This document shows, in pieces, positions 8,560 through 16,023 of a DNA stretch of 36,361 nucleotides. Location of the stretch: NCBI RefSeq assembly GCF_022829545.1, contig NZ_JAKSYM010000057.1, positions 1 to 36,361 of the forward strand. The letters are read 5' to 3'. Made by a program: the position numbers and the translations under genes. This DNA comes from Methylobacterium sp. J-030 (GTDB lineage Bacteria > Pseudomonadota > Alphaproteobacteria > Rhizobiales > Beijerinckiaceae). Numbering within the stretch: position 1 is the stretch's first letter; each line of letters starts with the position of its first letter. Below the pieces are notes generated by a model. The model worked only from the letters and a program-made list of their open reading frames with translations, made no database searches and was not told the DNA's origin.

Positions 8560-9077
8560 GGCCGCCCTCCTCAGTAGTCTCTACGCATGAGCTTAGCCAT
8601 TTGCAGATCAATTGCAACCCGGCCGGCACCAATAGGGCGGGCGTGCAGCCAAACCGGTTGTCCGCAGCCTTCCTCGAAGCGGCCGACAGGGCGAAGGCCA
8701 GGGTCTGACGTTCGTGCCCGCAAGCCGGATGCCGCATCGAATTCCTAAGACGATGCGCCGGCTGCCGACATCACGCCTGATCACGCTGCGAACGGACGCG
8801 CACCCAACCCTTCGTTTTGCTGTGCCCCCGCGCGCCGAACCGGCATCCCCATTGGCGGATCGCGCGCGATCAAGGACGCAGGGGATCCCCCCTGGTCCGG
8901 TGCCTGCCGATTGCGGTCATGCCGAGGGAAACTCGGGCCGAAGCCTGTTTTGGACCGAAATGCTAAGCTGTATGCTGTCGGAAAATCTGCTCGTTAACCA
9001 ATTCTTAACATTCTGATCCTACGCCCACGCCAAGGGCCGACCACTGGGGTCCGCCCCGTCAGTCGGGCGAGTTTCCG
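8560..9077. other. Intergenic region, mostly without recognisable content
   Basis: About 520 bases lie between two divergently oriented small genes. The only clear signal is the CtrA-type site at 8994-9009. A 100-codon open frame at 8714-9016 (+) has no ribosome site or family similarity and is rejected. Confidence 0.5.
8994..9009 (+). promoter_or_regulatory. CtrA-type binding site
   Basis: TTAA, seven bases, then TTAAC: an exact match to the TTAA-N7-TTAAC consensus bound by the alphaproteobacterial cell-cycle regulator CtrA. It sits 68 bases before the start of the small membrane protein at 9078, a normal distance for promoter control. Confidence 0.6.
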
Positions 9078-9365
9078 ATGCTCTTCCTTGTCGCGGCAGC
9101 ACTCGGCGGCGGCGTGGCGACGGCCGCCCTGCTGGGGCCGATCAGTCCGCTCGCCGCGCTGATCACCGCACCCTTCGTGGCCAGTGCCGGGGCCGTTCTG
9201 GCCAGTTTCCTGATGGCGTGGCGCAGCAGCCGCAGCGGGCGGGAGACGCCGATCCTCGACGCGCAGACCGACGCGATGGTGGCGGCCCTTCGGACCTTGG
9301 CCGAGCAGGCTAGCCCCGCCGCTCCGGCCCCCCAGACCGCTGCCGACCGTCACCGGGTCGCCTGA
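9078..9365 (+). CDS. Small two-helix membrane protein, possibly CtrA-controlled
   Basis: A 95-residue protein with two hydrophobic segments, about residues 2-21 (starting MLFLVAAALGGGVATAALLG) and 26-47, then a basic RSSRSGRE turn and a soluble, Ala/Pro-rich tail. I recognise no named family. ATG 9078 is the natural start at the beginning of the first helix, with a weak purine-rich stretch before it. The upstream CtrA consensus suggests cell-cycle or motility-linked expression, which is inference. It is convergent with the 9373-9600 gene; the two stops are seven bases apart. Confidence 0.6.
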   Translation: MLFLVAAALGGGVATAALLGPISPLAALITAPFVASAGAVLASFLMAWRSSRSGRETPILDAQTDAMVAALRTLAEQASPAAPAPQTAADRHRVA

Positions 9366-9372
9366 AGCCCGG

Positions 9373-9600
9373 TCACGAGGCTGCGGCGGACGCCGTCCGT
9401 GCCCCGTGGCTCGGCATGCGGGTGCCCACCGCGCGGACGGAGGCAGCGCGCGCCATCAGGCGTTCGGCCAGGGCGCTGCCCGGATGGCGGCAGGCGAGCG
9501 CGCGGGCCGTATCCTCCATCGTCTCGGGCTCCAGGCCCCATTGGAGCTGCTCTTCCGCGGCGGTGAGCAACCTCCAGAACGGGATGACTTCGTCCGACAT
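9373..9600 (-). CDS. Small soluble hypothetical protein (75 residues)
   Basis: The frame is open up to 9918, but ATG 9600 (MSDEVIPFWRLLTAAEEQLQ) is the plausible start. GGGGAACTG lies upstream, and the protein from there has a normal soluble composition with an amphipathic helical look (AAEEQLQWGLEPETMEDTAR in part). The C-terminal third is Ala/Ser/Arg rich. I recognise no family and no catalytic motif. It is probably a conserved lineage-specific protein. It stands alone on the minus strand, 128 bases below the 9729-9887 gene. Confidence 0.55.
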   Translation of the reverse strand: MSDEVIPFWRLLTAAEEQLQWGLEPETMEDTARALACRHPGSALAERLMARAASVRAVGTRMPSHGARTASAAAS

Positions 9601-9728
9601 TGGCACAGTTCCCCGGGCGACTGACGTGACGCCGGGTTCATTGCAAAGATCGGGGCCCACGCGGGCCGTCCGACCGCGGGCAGACGCCCGCCGGACCCGG
9701 GCGATCGCAGCGCGCAGGCCGGCGCATG

Positions 9729-9887
9729 TCAGGACGCCAACGCGAACGTCGCGCCCGCGAAGCCGAGGCCGGCCAGGAACAGGCTCCCGCCCATCACCTC
9801 GAGGATCGCGCGGTAGCGCCGGGACCGCAGGGATCCGGCCGCCATGCAGGTGCCGACGACGACACAGAATACGCCCAGCGACATCAT
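9729..9887 (-). CDS. Small two-helix membrane protein (52 residues)
   Basis: Starting at ATG 9887 (or the adjacent ATG 9884), the protein reads MMSLGVFCVVVGTCMAAGS, then a basic turn RSRRYRA, then a second hydrophobic segment GGSLFLAGLGFAGATFALAS. This is a two-helix hairpin with a positive inside loop. CGGAG lies five to eight bases upstream, which decides this start over the longer open frame reaching 10031. I recognise no family. It lies about 115 bases downstream of the Tat-exported MmgE/PrpD gene on the same strand. Confidence 0.55.
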   Translation of the reverse strand: MMSLGVFCVVVGTCMAAGSLRSRRYRAILEVMGGSLFLAGLGFAGATFALAS

Positions 9888-10002
9888 GGTAGCTCCGTAG
9901 TTGCCCGCACCTTGACAATTACGGCTGTGGCGATGCCGGGTTCCGGCGTGCGAAGGTTGTCGACGGATTAATCCATCCGCCTCGCGGCTTCCGACCGGCT
10001 GG

Positions 10003-11466
10003 TCAACCGACGCGCAGCAGGCCGGCGACATCGCGCATCGTCCCGACCGTCTCGATCCCGAGGACGGCCTCGATCAGCCGGGCGGTCTGCTCCGCGCCGA
10101 GGACGGGCGCCATCAGATCGCGGCTCTTGGCGACCACCTCCGCGCGCGGCATCGGGTTGTCGGCGGTGCCGCGGACCGCCAGCACCGTGTCGGTCAGCAC
10201 CGTCCCGTCGGCCAGCGCGATCTCCACGATCGCGGCGCGGGCCGGTTCGAGCCGCTCCAGTTCGTCGCTGGGGATCAGCCGCACCTTGGCGCGCAGGCGC
10301 AGGACCGCCGGATCCGCCATGCGGTCCCTGTCGTGCGCCGCCTGGAACGAGGCGGTGCCGTCGAGCAGCATGATCGCCACCATGTGCTGGAGGCAGATGT
10401 CGGGCATGTCGCGGTTGTCGACCACCCGCGCCTCGGTGTGGGCCACGCGGACGGTGACCGACTGGATCGCCCCGGGATCGACGGGCCGCCGCTTGAGGAT
10501 GTTGCTCAAGGCGTCGAGCGGCGCCTGGATCGGGGAGCCCACCGTCCATTTCTTGATGTTGGTGCGGGCGATCTCGTAGCGCGCGCCGAGGCCGGCCGTC
10601 AGCTCATCGAGATGCGCATCGGGCGCGTAGGCGAGGAAGAAGTTGTCGGCACCGGAAAAGATGTCGTCGATGCCGGTGCATCCGGCCTTGACCATCAGCG
10701 CCGCCGTCAGGCCGCTGCGCGCGGGCATGCCGGCGAACACGAAAGACTTCTCGATGTGCTGCGTGTCGCGCGTCCAGGCGCCGATCCCGGAGGATTGCTG
10801 GGCCGCGTAATCGAGCACCCAGCGCATCTGCTGCGCGTCGAGCCCCGCCGCGCAGGCGGAGGCCGCCGCGGCCCCGAAGGCGCCCGCGATGGCGTGCGTG
10901 CTCTTGTGGCTGGTGTTGCGGAAGGGGATCGCATCGAAGCTGAGGGTGACGCGCGGGCCGACGTCGTAGCCCAGCGTCACGGCGCGCAGGAAGCGCGTGC
11001 CGTCGATCCCGAACTTCTCGGCCGCCGCGAGCGCCGCCGGCACGATCGGCGCGCCCGGATGCGACTGCGAGAACTCGTTCGAATCGTCGGTCTCGTCCGA
11101 ATGCGCCAGCATGCCGTTGACCAGCGCCGCCACCAGGGGATCGGCCGTGACCTTCGCGGCGGCGAGCGTCGCAGCGCCGGAGCCGCCGTAGGAGGTCGCG
11201 AAGCTGTAGGCGGCCTTGGCCGGCGGCAGGCCGGAACCCGACACCATGGCGGCGAAGGTGTCGAGGATGTGGTGCTTGGCCGCCTCGACGACCGCGTCCG
11301 GGAGCGCCCGGTCCCCGGCCTCGGCCATGTAGGCGCTGAGCTTCGCCATGACGGGGCTGATCGCGCCGTTGACAGGCCCTTGAGCCGCCAGGGCGCGCAG
11401 CGGCACCGTCCCCAGGACGGCCGCAGCGCCGGCGCCGCGCAGCAGGGCTCGGCGGCTCGTGCGCAT
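10003..11466 (-). CDS. MmgE/PrpD family protein with Tat signal peptide
   Basis: The mature part is a member of the MmgE/PrpD family, which contains 2-methylcitrate dehydratase, cis-aconitate decarboxylase and iminodisuccinate epimerase. Residues ~50-250 hold the family segments MLAHSDETDDSNEF, SHPGAPIVPAALAAAEK and AIAGAFGAAAASACAAGLDA, and a Lys-containing IKKWTVGSPIQAPLDAL segment lies in the second half. From ATG 11466 the N-terminus is MRTSRRALLRGAGAAAVLG, a twin-arginine pattern with a hydrophobic core ending LRALAAQ, so export to the periplasm is predicted. Known family members act in the cytosol. A longer start at 11487 would only add seven residues. It is the last gene of the minus arm, 53 bases after the D-hydroxyacid dehydrogenase. 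The substrate is unknown. Confidence 0.85.
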   Translation of the reverse strand: MRTSRRALLRGAGAAAVLGTVPLRALAAQGPVNGAISPVMAKLSAYMAEAGDRALPDAVVEAAKHHILDTFAAMVSGSGLPPAKAAYSFATSYGGSGAATLAAAKVTADPLVAALVNGMLAHSDETDDSNEFSQSHPGAPIVPAALAAAEKFGIDGTRFLRAVTLGYDVGPRVTLSFDAIPFRNTSHKSTHAIAGAFGAAAASACAAGLDAQQMRWVLDYAAQQSSGIGAWTRDTQHIEKSFVFAGMPARSGLTAALMVKAGCTGIDDIFSGADNFFLAYAPDAHLDELTAGLGARYEIARTNIKKWTVGSPIQAPLDALSNILKRRPVDPGAIQSVTVRVAHTEARVVDNRDMPDICLQHMVAIMLLDGTASFQAAHDRDRMADPAVLRLRAKVRLIPSDELERLEPARAAIVEIALADGTVLTDTVLAVRGTADNPMPRAEVVAKSRDLMAPVLGAEQTARLIEAVLGIETVGTMRDVAGLLRVG

Positions 11467-11519
11467 CGGATTGCCTCTCGGTGACATCGGTGCTCCGGAC
11501 GGTTCGTGCCGCGCGCGGT

Positions 11520-12506
11520 TCAGGCGGGCTGCTGGGGGATCGGCGAGGGGACGGGCTCGCCCGCGAAGAAGGCGCCGAGGTTGGCCACGACTTGACCGAT
11601 CGTCGCCTCCAGGGTCTCCGGCGAGCGCCCGGCGATGTGGGGCGACAGCACGACGTTCGGCAGCGCGCAGAGGGAGGCCGGCACCGCGGGCTCGCCCTCG
11701 ATCACGTCGAGCGCCGCCCCGGCGAGGCGGCCCGCCCCCAGGGCTTCGATCAGGGCGTCGGTGTCCACGACCGAGCCGCGCCCGACATTGACGAGGAAGC
11801 CGTCAGGACCGAGGGCGTCGAGGGCCGCGCGGCCGACGCAGTGGCGGGTCGCGGCGCCCCCCGGCAGCGCCACGAACAGCACGTCCGCCCAGGCGCAGAG
11901 ATCGCCGAGGCTCGGCGCGTAGTCCCAGGGGACATCCGGGACGGGCCGGCGGTTGTGGTAGCGCACCGCCATGTCGAAGCCGGCGCAGCGCCGAGCGATG
12001 CGGCTGCCGATCCCGCCAAGCCCCAGGATGCCGGCGCGCTTGCCCTGCGCGCCCGGCCGGGCCGTCCCGCCCTCCCGCCAGCGGCCCGCCCGGACGGCGG
12101 CATCGAAGCGCGGGATGTCGCGCAGCACCGCCAGGAACAGGCCGAGCGCGTGATCGGCGACGCAGGCCGCGTTGGTGCCCGTGCCGTGCGTGACGACGAT
12201 CCCGCGCGCCCGGGCGGCCGGCAGATCGACGCCCTCGTAGCCCACGCCCTGCGCGCAGATGATCCCGAGCTTCGGCAGCGCGTCGATCAGGGCGGCGGGG
12301 ATCGGCGTCGTGCCGTTCGTCACGATGGCGCGGATGCCTCCGCCGACCTGCGCGGCGACCGCCGCGCGGGCCTCGGGCGTGACGGCTTGGTGCACGGTGA
12401 AGCGCGCCCGCAGGCGGTCGAGGGCGAAGGGCGCGAGGTCGATCGCCAGGAGCACGTCCGGCTTCAGCCCGTCCGCTTCGCCGAGGCTCGGCGACCGACC
12501 GTTCAT
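11520..12506 (-). CDS. NAD(P)-dependent D-2-hydroxyacid dehydrogenase
   Basis: A 328-residue member of the D-isomer-specific 2-hydroxyacid dehydrogenase family (glyoxylate/hydroxypyruvate reductase branch), interconverting 2-oxo acids and D-2-hydroxy acids. The dinucleotide motif is GILGLGGIGSRIARR (~159-173). The NRRP after the second strand (185-188) suggests NADPH preference. The active-site arginine is Arg243 in VNVGRGSVVD, the histidine is His290 in SPHIAGRSPE, and the acidic residue lies in the IEGEP segment. An ATG at 12527 directly abuts the upstream stop (TGAATG) but has no ribosome site. ATG 12506 has AGGAGGAAACGCGC before it and is preferred. It is coupled to the FMN enzyme upstream, so the pair could invert hydroxy-acid stereochemistry through the keto acid. 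Confidence 0.87.
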   Translation of the reverse strand: MNGRSPSLGEADGLKPDVLLAIDLAPFALDRLRARFTVHQAVTPEARAAVAAQVGGGIRAIVTNGTTPIPAALIDALPKLGIICAQGVGYEGVDLPAARARGIVVTHGTGTNAACVADHALGLFLAVLRDIPRFDAAVRAGRWREGGTARPGAQGKRAGILGLGGIGSRIARRCAGFDMAVRYHNRRPVPDVPWDYAPSLGDLCAWADVLFVALPGGAATRHCVGRAALDALGPDGFLVNVGRGSVVDTDALIEALGAGRLAGAALDVIEGEPAVPASLCALPNVVLSPHIAGRSPETLEATIGQVVANLGAFFAGEPVPSPIPQQPA

Positions 12507-12527
12507 GCGCGTTTCCTCCTCGGACAT

Positions 12528-13784
12528 TCAGGTCTGCGGCCCGGCCGGGATCCGATGCAGCCGATCGGGTCCGAGCTCGGACAGGGCGTTCACGCCGAGC
12601 AGGCCCATGTTGCGCACGACCTCGTCCTTCAGGATCGCGGTCGCGCGCTCGACCTCGGGCCGGCCGCCCACCGCGGCCGCGTAGAGGAACGGCCGCCCGA
12701 CGAACACGAAGGCGGCCCCCAGCGCCAGCGCCTTGAGCACGTCCGTGCCGCGGCGGAAGCCGCTGTCGATCATCACCGGGATCGTGCCGCCGAGCGCCGC
12801 GACGACCGCCGGCAGGGTCCGGAGCGGCGAGACCGTCGCGTCGAGCTGCCGGCCGCCGTGGTTCGACAGGATCACCCCGTCTACCCCGAGATCCCGGGCG
12901 GTGACGGCATCGGCCGCCGCCATGATCCCCTTGACGACGAGCCGGCCGCGCCAGCGATCCCGCACCAGCCGCAGGTGATCCCAGCACAGGTGATCGCGGT
13001 TGCCGAAATCCCGTAGCACCGAGGCCGACAGGATCGGCGCCCCCCGGACCGCGTAGGAATTCTCGAAATGCGGCATGCCGTGTCGCGCCAGCGTGCGCAG
13101 GAACGTGCCCACGGTCCAAAGCGGGCGCGAGAGCCCGTCGAGGGCCAGCCGCGGGCTCGGCCGGAGCGGGGTCGAGAAGCCGGTGCGGGTGATGTTCTCG
13201 CGGTTGCCGGAGATCACGGTGTCGACGGTCACGACCAGCGTGCCGAAGCCCGCTCTTGCCACCCGATCGACCAGGGCGGCGATCCGGTCGGGCTCGGCGG
13301 GCAGGTAGGCCTGGAACCACGCGTCCGGATTGTGCGGGATCACGTCCTCCATGCGGATCAGGGAGGATCCGCTCATGATCATCGGCACCCGTGCCGCCCG
13401 CGCGGCCGCGGCCAGCACGATGTCGCCGCGATAGGCGGCGAGCGCGCTCAGACCCATCGGGGCGATCCCGAACGGCGCGGCATAATCCCGGCCGAGCAGC
13501 GTCGCGGCGGCCGTGCGCGCCCCGACCCCGACGAGGACCCGCGGCACGAACCCGTAGGCGCGCAGCGCCTGCCGGTTGTCGTCGAGGGCCGCGTTGGTCT
13601 CCGCCGCGCCCGCGATGTAGCCGAAGACCGGCCGCGGCAGGTGCCGCCGCGCCGCCGCCTCGTAATCCGCCAGGGCCAGGGCGACGGGCTTGCCGCGGCG
13701 GCGCGCGCCCGCGGCGGTCTCGGTCGCCGCCGTGCCGGGGACGGCCTCGGTGTGGCCGGGCAGTTTCTGGGCGCCTGACGCCAT
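12528..13784 (-). CDS. FMN-dependent L-2-hydroxyacid dehydrogenase/oxidase (LldD family)
   Basis: A 418-residue protein of the FMN-dependent alpha-hydroxyacid dehydrogenase family (L-lactate dehydrogenase, mandelate dehydrogenase, glycolate oxidase). Expected segments appear in order: APFGIAPMGLSALAAYRGD (~103-121), the FMN-contacting PMIMSG (~134-139), WFQAYLP (~156-162), TVDTVISGNREN, VVKGIM, then the catalytic histidine His309 in SNHGGRQLDAT, and IDSGFRRGTDVLKALALGA. It oxidises an L-2-hydroxy acid to the 2-oxo acid. The first ~35 residues are a variable extension. GGGAGATCG precedes ATG 13784. It is the first gene of the minus arm and starts opposite the plus arm across a 344-base gap containing two regulator-site candidates. 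Which hydroxy acid it uses is not visible. Confidence 0.9.
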   Translation of the reverse strand: MASGAQKLPGHTEAVPGTAATETAAGARRRGKPVALALADYEAAARRHLPRPVFGYIAGAAETNAALDDNRQALRAYGFVPRVLVGVGARTAAATLLGRDYAAPFGIAPMGLSALAAYRGDIVLAAAARAARVPMIMSGSSLIRMEDVIPHNPDAWFQAYLPAEPDRIAALVDRVARAGFGTLVVTVDTVISGNRENITRTGFSTPLRPSPRLALDGLSRPLWTVGTFLRTLARHGMPHFENSYAVRGAPILSASVLRDFGNRDHLCWDHLRLVRDRWRGRLVVKGIMAAADAVTARDLGVDGVILSNHGGRQLDATVSPLRTLPAVVAALGGTIPVMIDSGFRRGTDVLKALALGAAFVFVGRPFLYAAAVGGRPEVERATAILKDEVVRNMGLLGVNALSELGPDRLHRIPAGPQT

Positions 13785-13851
13785 CGATCTCCCGTTCGGT
13801 CGTGGGACCGGTGTCCCGGCGCCCGGAAGACGGCGGAGTCCCAGCGCGGTG

Positions 13852-13868
13852 TTTCACATGTGTGTAAG
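13852..13868. promoter_or_regulatory. Putative IclR-type operator 1 (upstream of the minus arm)
   Basis: TTTCACATGTGTGTAAG lies 68 bases before the FMN dehydrogenase start. It shares the TTTCAYAT...GTG pattern with sites at 14056 and 15107 and has a CACATGTG core palindrome. Confidence 0.4.
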
Positions 13869-14055
13869 ATTGGCTGCTCGCTGTCCATAGGTGCCGCGGC
13901 CTTGAACAGGTTGCGGCGCCCGCCCTTGACGACAAAGCGCGACGAAGTTCCACTCCTCTCGGCGGTCTACGAGCTGCGTCACCGCGTGCTGACCGGCGGC
14001 GTGTCGGAATCGAAGGCTCGAGCCGTCCAGGCGATTCGGTGCGCGATCATCGAAT

Positions 14056-14072
14056 TTTCATATCCGTGCATT
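14056..14072. promoter_or_regulatory. Putative IclR-type operator 2 (upstream of the plus arm)
   Basis: TTTCATATCCGTGCATT lies about 57 bases before the amidohydrolase start. It matches the site before iclR in TTTCATAT..GTG but is a poor palindrome, so support is moderate. Confidence 0.35.
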
Positions 14073-14128
14073 GCGACGGCATCCGAGGCGGGTCATCAAG
14101 GGCGCCGGAGTCAAGCTGGAGGACGCCG

Positions 14129-15022
14129 ATGAGCCGCGACTGCCTCGCCCCGCAGGCGCCCGCGCCGCCGGGCTTCGCATTGCCGGAGGGGGCCTGCGAT
14201 AGCCACACCCACGTGTTCGGTCCCTATGCGCGCTATCCCCTCGCGGAGGACCGCAGCTACACGCCCCCGGAAAACGACGGCGCCGCGCTGCTGAGACAGC
14301 TCGACGCGATGGGTCTCGCGCGGTGCGTGATCGTCACGGCCAGCGCCTACGGGGCCGACAACCGGGCCATGCTGGAGGCGCTCGCGCTCGCCCCCGACCG
14401 CCTCCGCGGCGTCGCTGTCCTGTCCGCGGGCGTCGCCGAAGCCGAGCTCGACCGCCTGACGGAGGCCGGCGTGCGCGGCGTGCGTGTCAACCTGTTCCGG
14501 CGCGACGGCCATCAGGTCTATCGGAACGGCATGGGACTGGCGGTCCTGCAAACGCTCGCGCCGCGGCTGCGGGCACGGGGCTGGCACCTTCAGGCCTGGC
14601 TGCACGCGCCGGACCTGCCCGAGCTTTGGCCGGCCCTCTCCGCCTGCGAAATGACGGTGGTGATCGACCATATGGGCCGGATGAGCACCGCCCGGGGCGT
14701 CGACGACCCGGGTTTCGCGCTGCTGTGCCGCCTCGTGGCGGACGGGGCGGCCTGGACCAAGATCTCGGGGGCCGACCGCCTCACCGTGGCCGGTGCCCCC
14801 TACGACGACGTGGACCCCTTCGCCGCCGCCCTGATCGCGGCCAATCCGGAGCGGCTCGTCTGGGGCAGCGACTGGCCGCACATCAACTATTTCGGCGGGA
14901 CGACCGAATGCGGCGTCCCGTCGGACGGCGATCTGCTGCGGGCGCTTCGGCGCTGGACGGACGACGGCACCCTGCGCCGCATCCTGGCGGATAACCCGGC
15001 CGCGCTCTACGGCTTCCCGTGA
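14129..15022 (+). CDS. Amidohydrolase, 2-pyrone-4,6-dicarboxylate hydrolase (LigI) family
   Basis: A 297-residue TIM-barrel metal-dependent hydrolase of the amidohydrolase_2 type (COG3618 group). That group includes 2-pyrone-4,6-dicarboxylate lactonase LigI and sugar-acid lactonases. The N-terminal metal-site motif DSHTHVFGP (~24-32) and the C-terminal GSDWPH (~246-251), which carries the catalytic aspartate, are both present; VIDHMGRM in the middle is also typical. The likely job is opening a lactone to a carboxylic acid, but the substrate is unknown. ATG 14129 is set by GGAGG six bases upstream; the open frame further up (to 14039) is not protein-like. It is the first gene of the plus arm of the carboxylate locus, divergent from the FMN hydroxyacid dehydrogenase. 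Confidence 0.88.
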   Translation: MSRDCLAPQAPAPPGFALPEGACDSHTHVFGPYARYPLAEDRSYTPPENDGAALLRQLDAMGLARCVIVTASAYGADNRAMLEALALAPDRLRGVAVLSAGVAEAELDRLTEAGVRGVRVNLFRRDGHQVYRNGMGLAVLQTLAPRLRARGWHLQAWLHAPDLPELWPALSACEMTVVIDHMGRMSTARGVDDPGFALLCRLVADGAAWTKISGADRLTVAGAPYDDVDPFAAALIAANPERLVWGSDWPHINYFGGTTECGVPSDGDLLRALRRWTDDGTLRRILADNPAALYGFP

Positions 15023-15106
15023 GCGGCGGCGCTACCGGGGCCCCGCGCCTTCCGGTATCAACGGCCGGTCGCGGGAGGGGCCGGCCGGTCCGGTGCAGGT
15101 CATGCG

Positions 15107-15123
15107 TTTCATATATGTGAATA
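15107..15123. promoter_or_regulatory. Putative IclR-type operator 3 (upstream of iclR)
   Basis: TTTCATATATGTGAATA is the best palindrome of the set: TTCATATATGTGAA is symmetric except for one position. It ends 22 bases before the regulator's start codon, as expected for autoregulation. Confidence 0.5.
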
Positions 15124-15145
15124 GCTGCGTCGCGGCGCGGGCGTC

Positions 15146-15931
15146 ATGACCCTGCGTGCCGACATTCCGCCCGAGGCGCAGGGCGCGGCCGTCAAGTCGG
15201 CCCGCCGGGTGGTCGAGGTGCTGGAGCATTTCGACCGCGTCCAGTGCCCGCAATCGCTCACCGAGATCGCGCTGGCGCTGGGCTATCCGGCCTCCAGCAC
15301 CCTGGCCCTGCTCAAGAGCCTGCTCGCCCTCGATTATCTCTCGTACGACTTCGAGCGCCGCACCTACAGCCCGACCATGCGGGTGGCGATGCTCGGCGCC
15401 TGGGTGCAGGCCTGCGTGTTCCGCGACGGCGTGCTGATCCGCCTGATGGAGGCGCTGCAGGAGGCGACCGGCGAGACGGTCGTGCTCGGCATGCAGAACG
15501 ACCTTCACGTGCAGTACATTCACGTGGTCCAGGCGCGCCATCTCCTGCGCTACCACCTGCACCCCGGCACGTTCCGGCCGATCCACTCCACCGCCGCCGG
15601 GCGGATGCTGCTGGCGCACCAACCCCGCGACGCGATCGCCCGGCTCGTGCGCCAGCTCGATCGGCGCGCCGGCGTGAGCCTGGATCTCGACACCTTCTGG
15701 GACGGTCTCCAGGCGGTCCGGGCCGCCGGCTACGCGTGGTCGGCCAATCAGGTCACCGAAGGTGCCGGGACCATGGCGGTGCTCGCGCCCAAGATGGCCG
15801 ACGGGCGGGCCACCGTGCTGGGCGTCGCCGGCCCCCTGTCGCGGCTCGAACCGAACCGGGAGCGGATCCTGGCCAGCCTGCGCGGCATCGTCGGTCCCCC
15901 TTTGGCTGATGGAGAAAATTCACGGTTGTAA
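15146..15931 (+). CDS. IclR family transcriptional regulator
   Basis: A 261-residue IclR-type regulator. Residues ~15-75 form the N-terminal winged helix-turn-helix (VKSARRVVEVLEHF, SLTEIALALGYPASSTLALLKSL). The rest is the GAF-like effector domain, including the GxxxPxxxTAAGR-like segment FRPIHSTAAGRMLLA (~146-160) and a C-terminal LGVAGPLSRL. Such proteins bind small carboxylic or aromatic acids and control adjacent catabolic genes from both sides of a divergent region. It is embedded as the second gene of the plus arm and preceded by a near-palindromic site. This makes it the obvious local controller; the effector is unknown. A fourth similar sequence overlaps its stop codon. Confidence 0.93.
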   Translation: MTLRADIPPEAQGAAVKSARRVVEVLEHFDRVQCPQSLTEIALALGYPASSTLALLKSLLALDYLSYDFERRTYSPTMRVAMLGAWVQACVFRDGVLIRLMEALQEATGETVVLGMQNDLHVQYIHVVQARHLLRYHLHPGTFRPIHSTAAGRMLLAHQPRDAIARLVRQLDRRAGVSLDLDTFWDGLQAVRAAGYAWSANQVTEGAGTMAVLAPKMADGRATVLGVAGPLSRLEPNRERILASLRGIVGPPLADGENSRL

Positions 15932-15932
15932 A
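15919..15932. promoter_or_regulatory. Putative IclR-type operator 4 (end of iclR)
   Basis: TTCACGGTTGTAAA overlaps the iclR stop codon and lies about 92 bases before the aldolase-type gene. It resembles operator 1 (TTCAC...TGT.AA). It is the weakest match of the four. Confidence 0.25.
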
Positions 15933-16023
15933 TTTTGCGGAAGTAAGCGACCCTCCGGCCAGACGCGCGCCGATGCGCCGGGCCTCGCACGGCCCGCGCC
16001 GGCGCCAGAGATGGGAGGCGCGG

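Noticed and set aside
8714..9016. 100-codon plus-strand frame before the CtrA site
   Set aside because: Pro/Arg-rich, no ribosome site, and the CtrA consensus overlaps its end, which is more naturally a promoter.
11481..13016. 511-codon plus-strand open frame
   Set aside because: It runs antisense to the D-hydroxyacid and FMN dehydrogenase genes. It is an artefact of GC-rich third positions and its composition is not protein-like.
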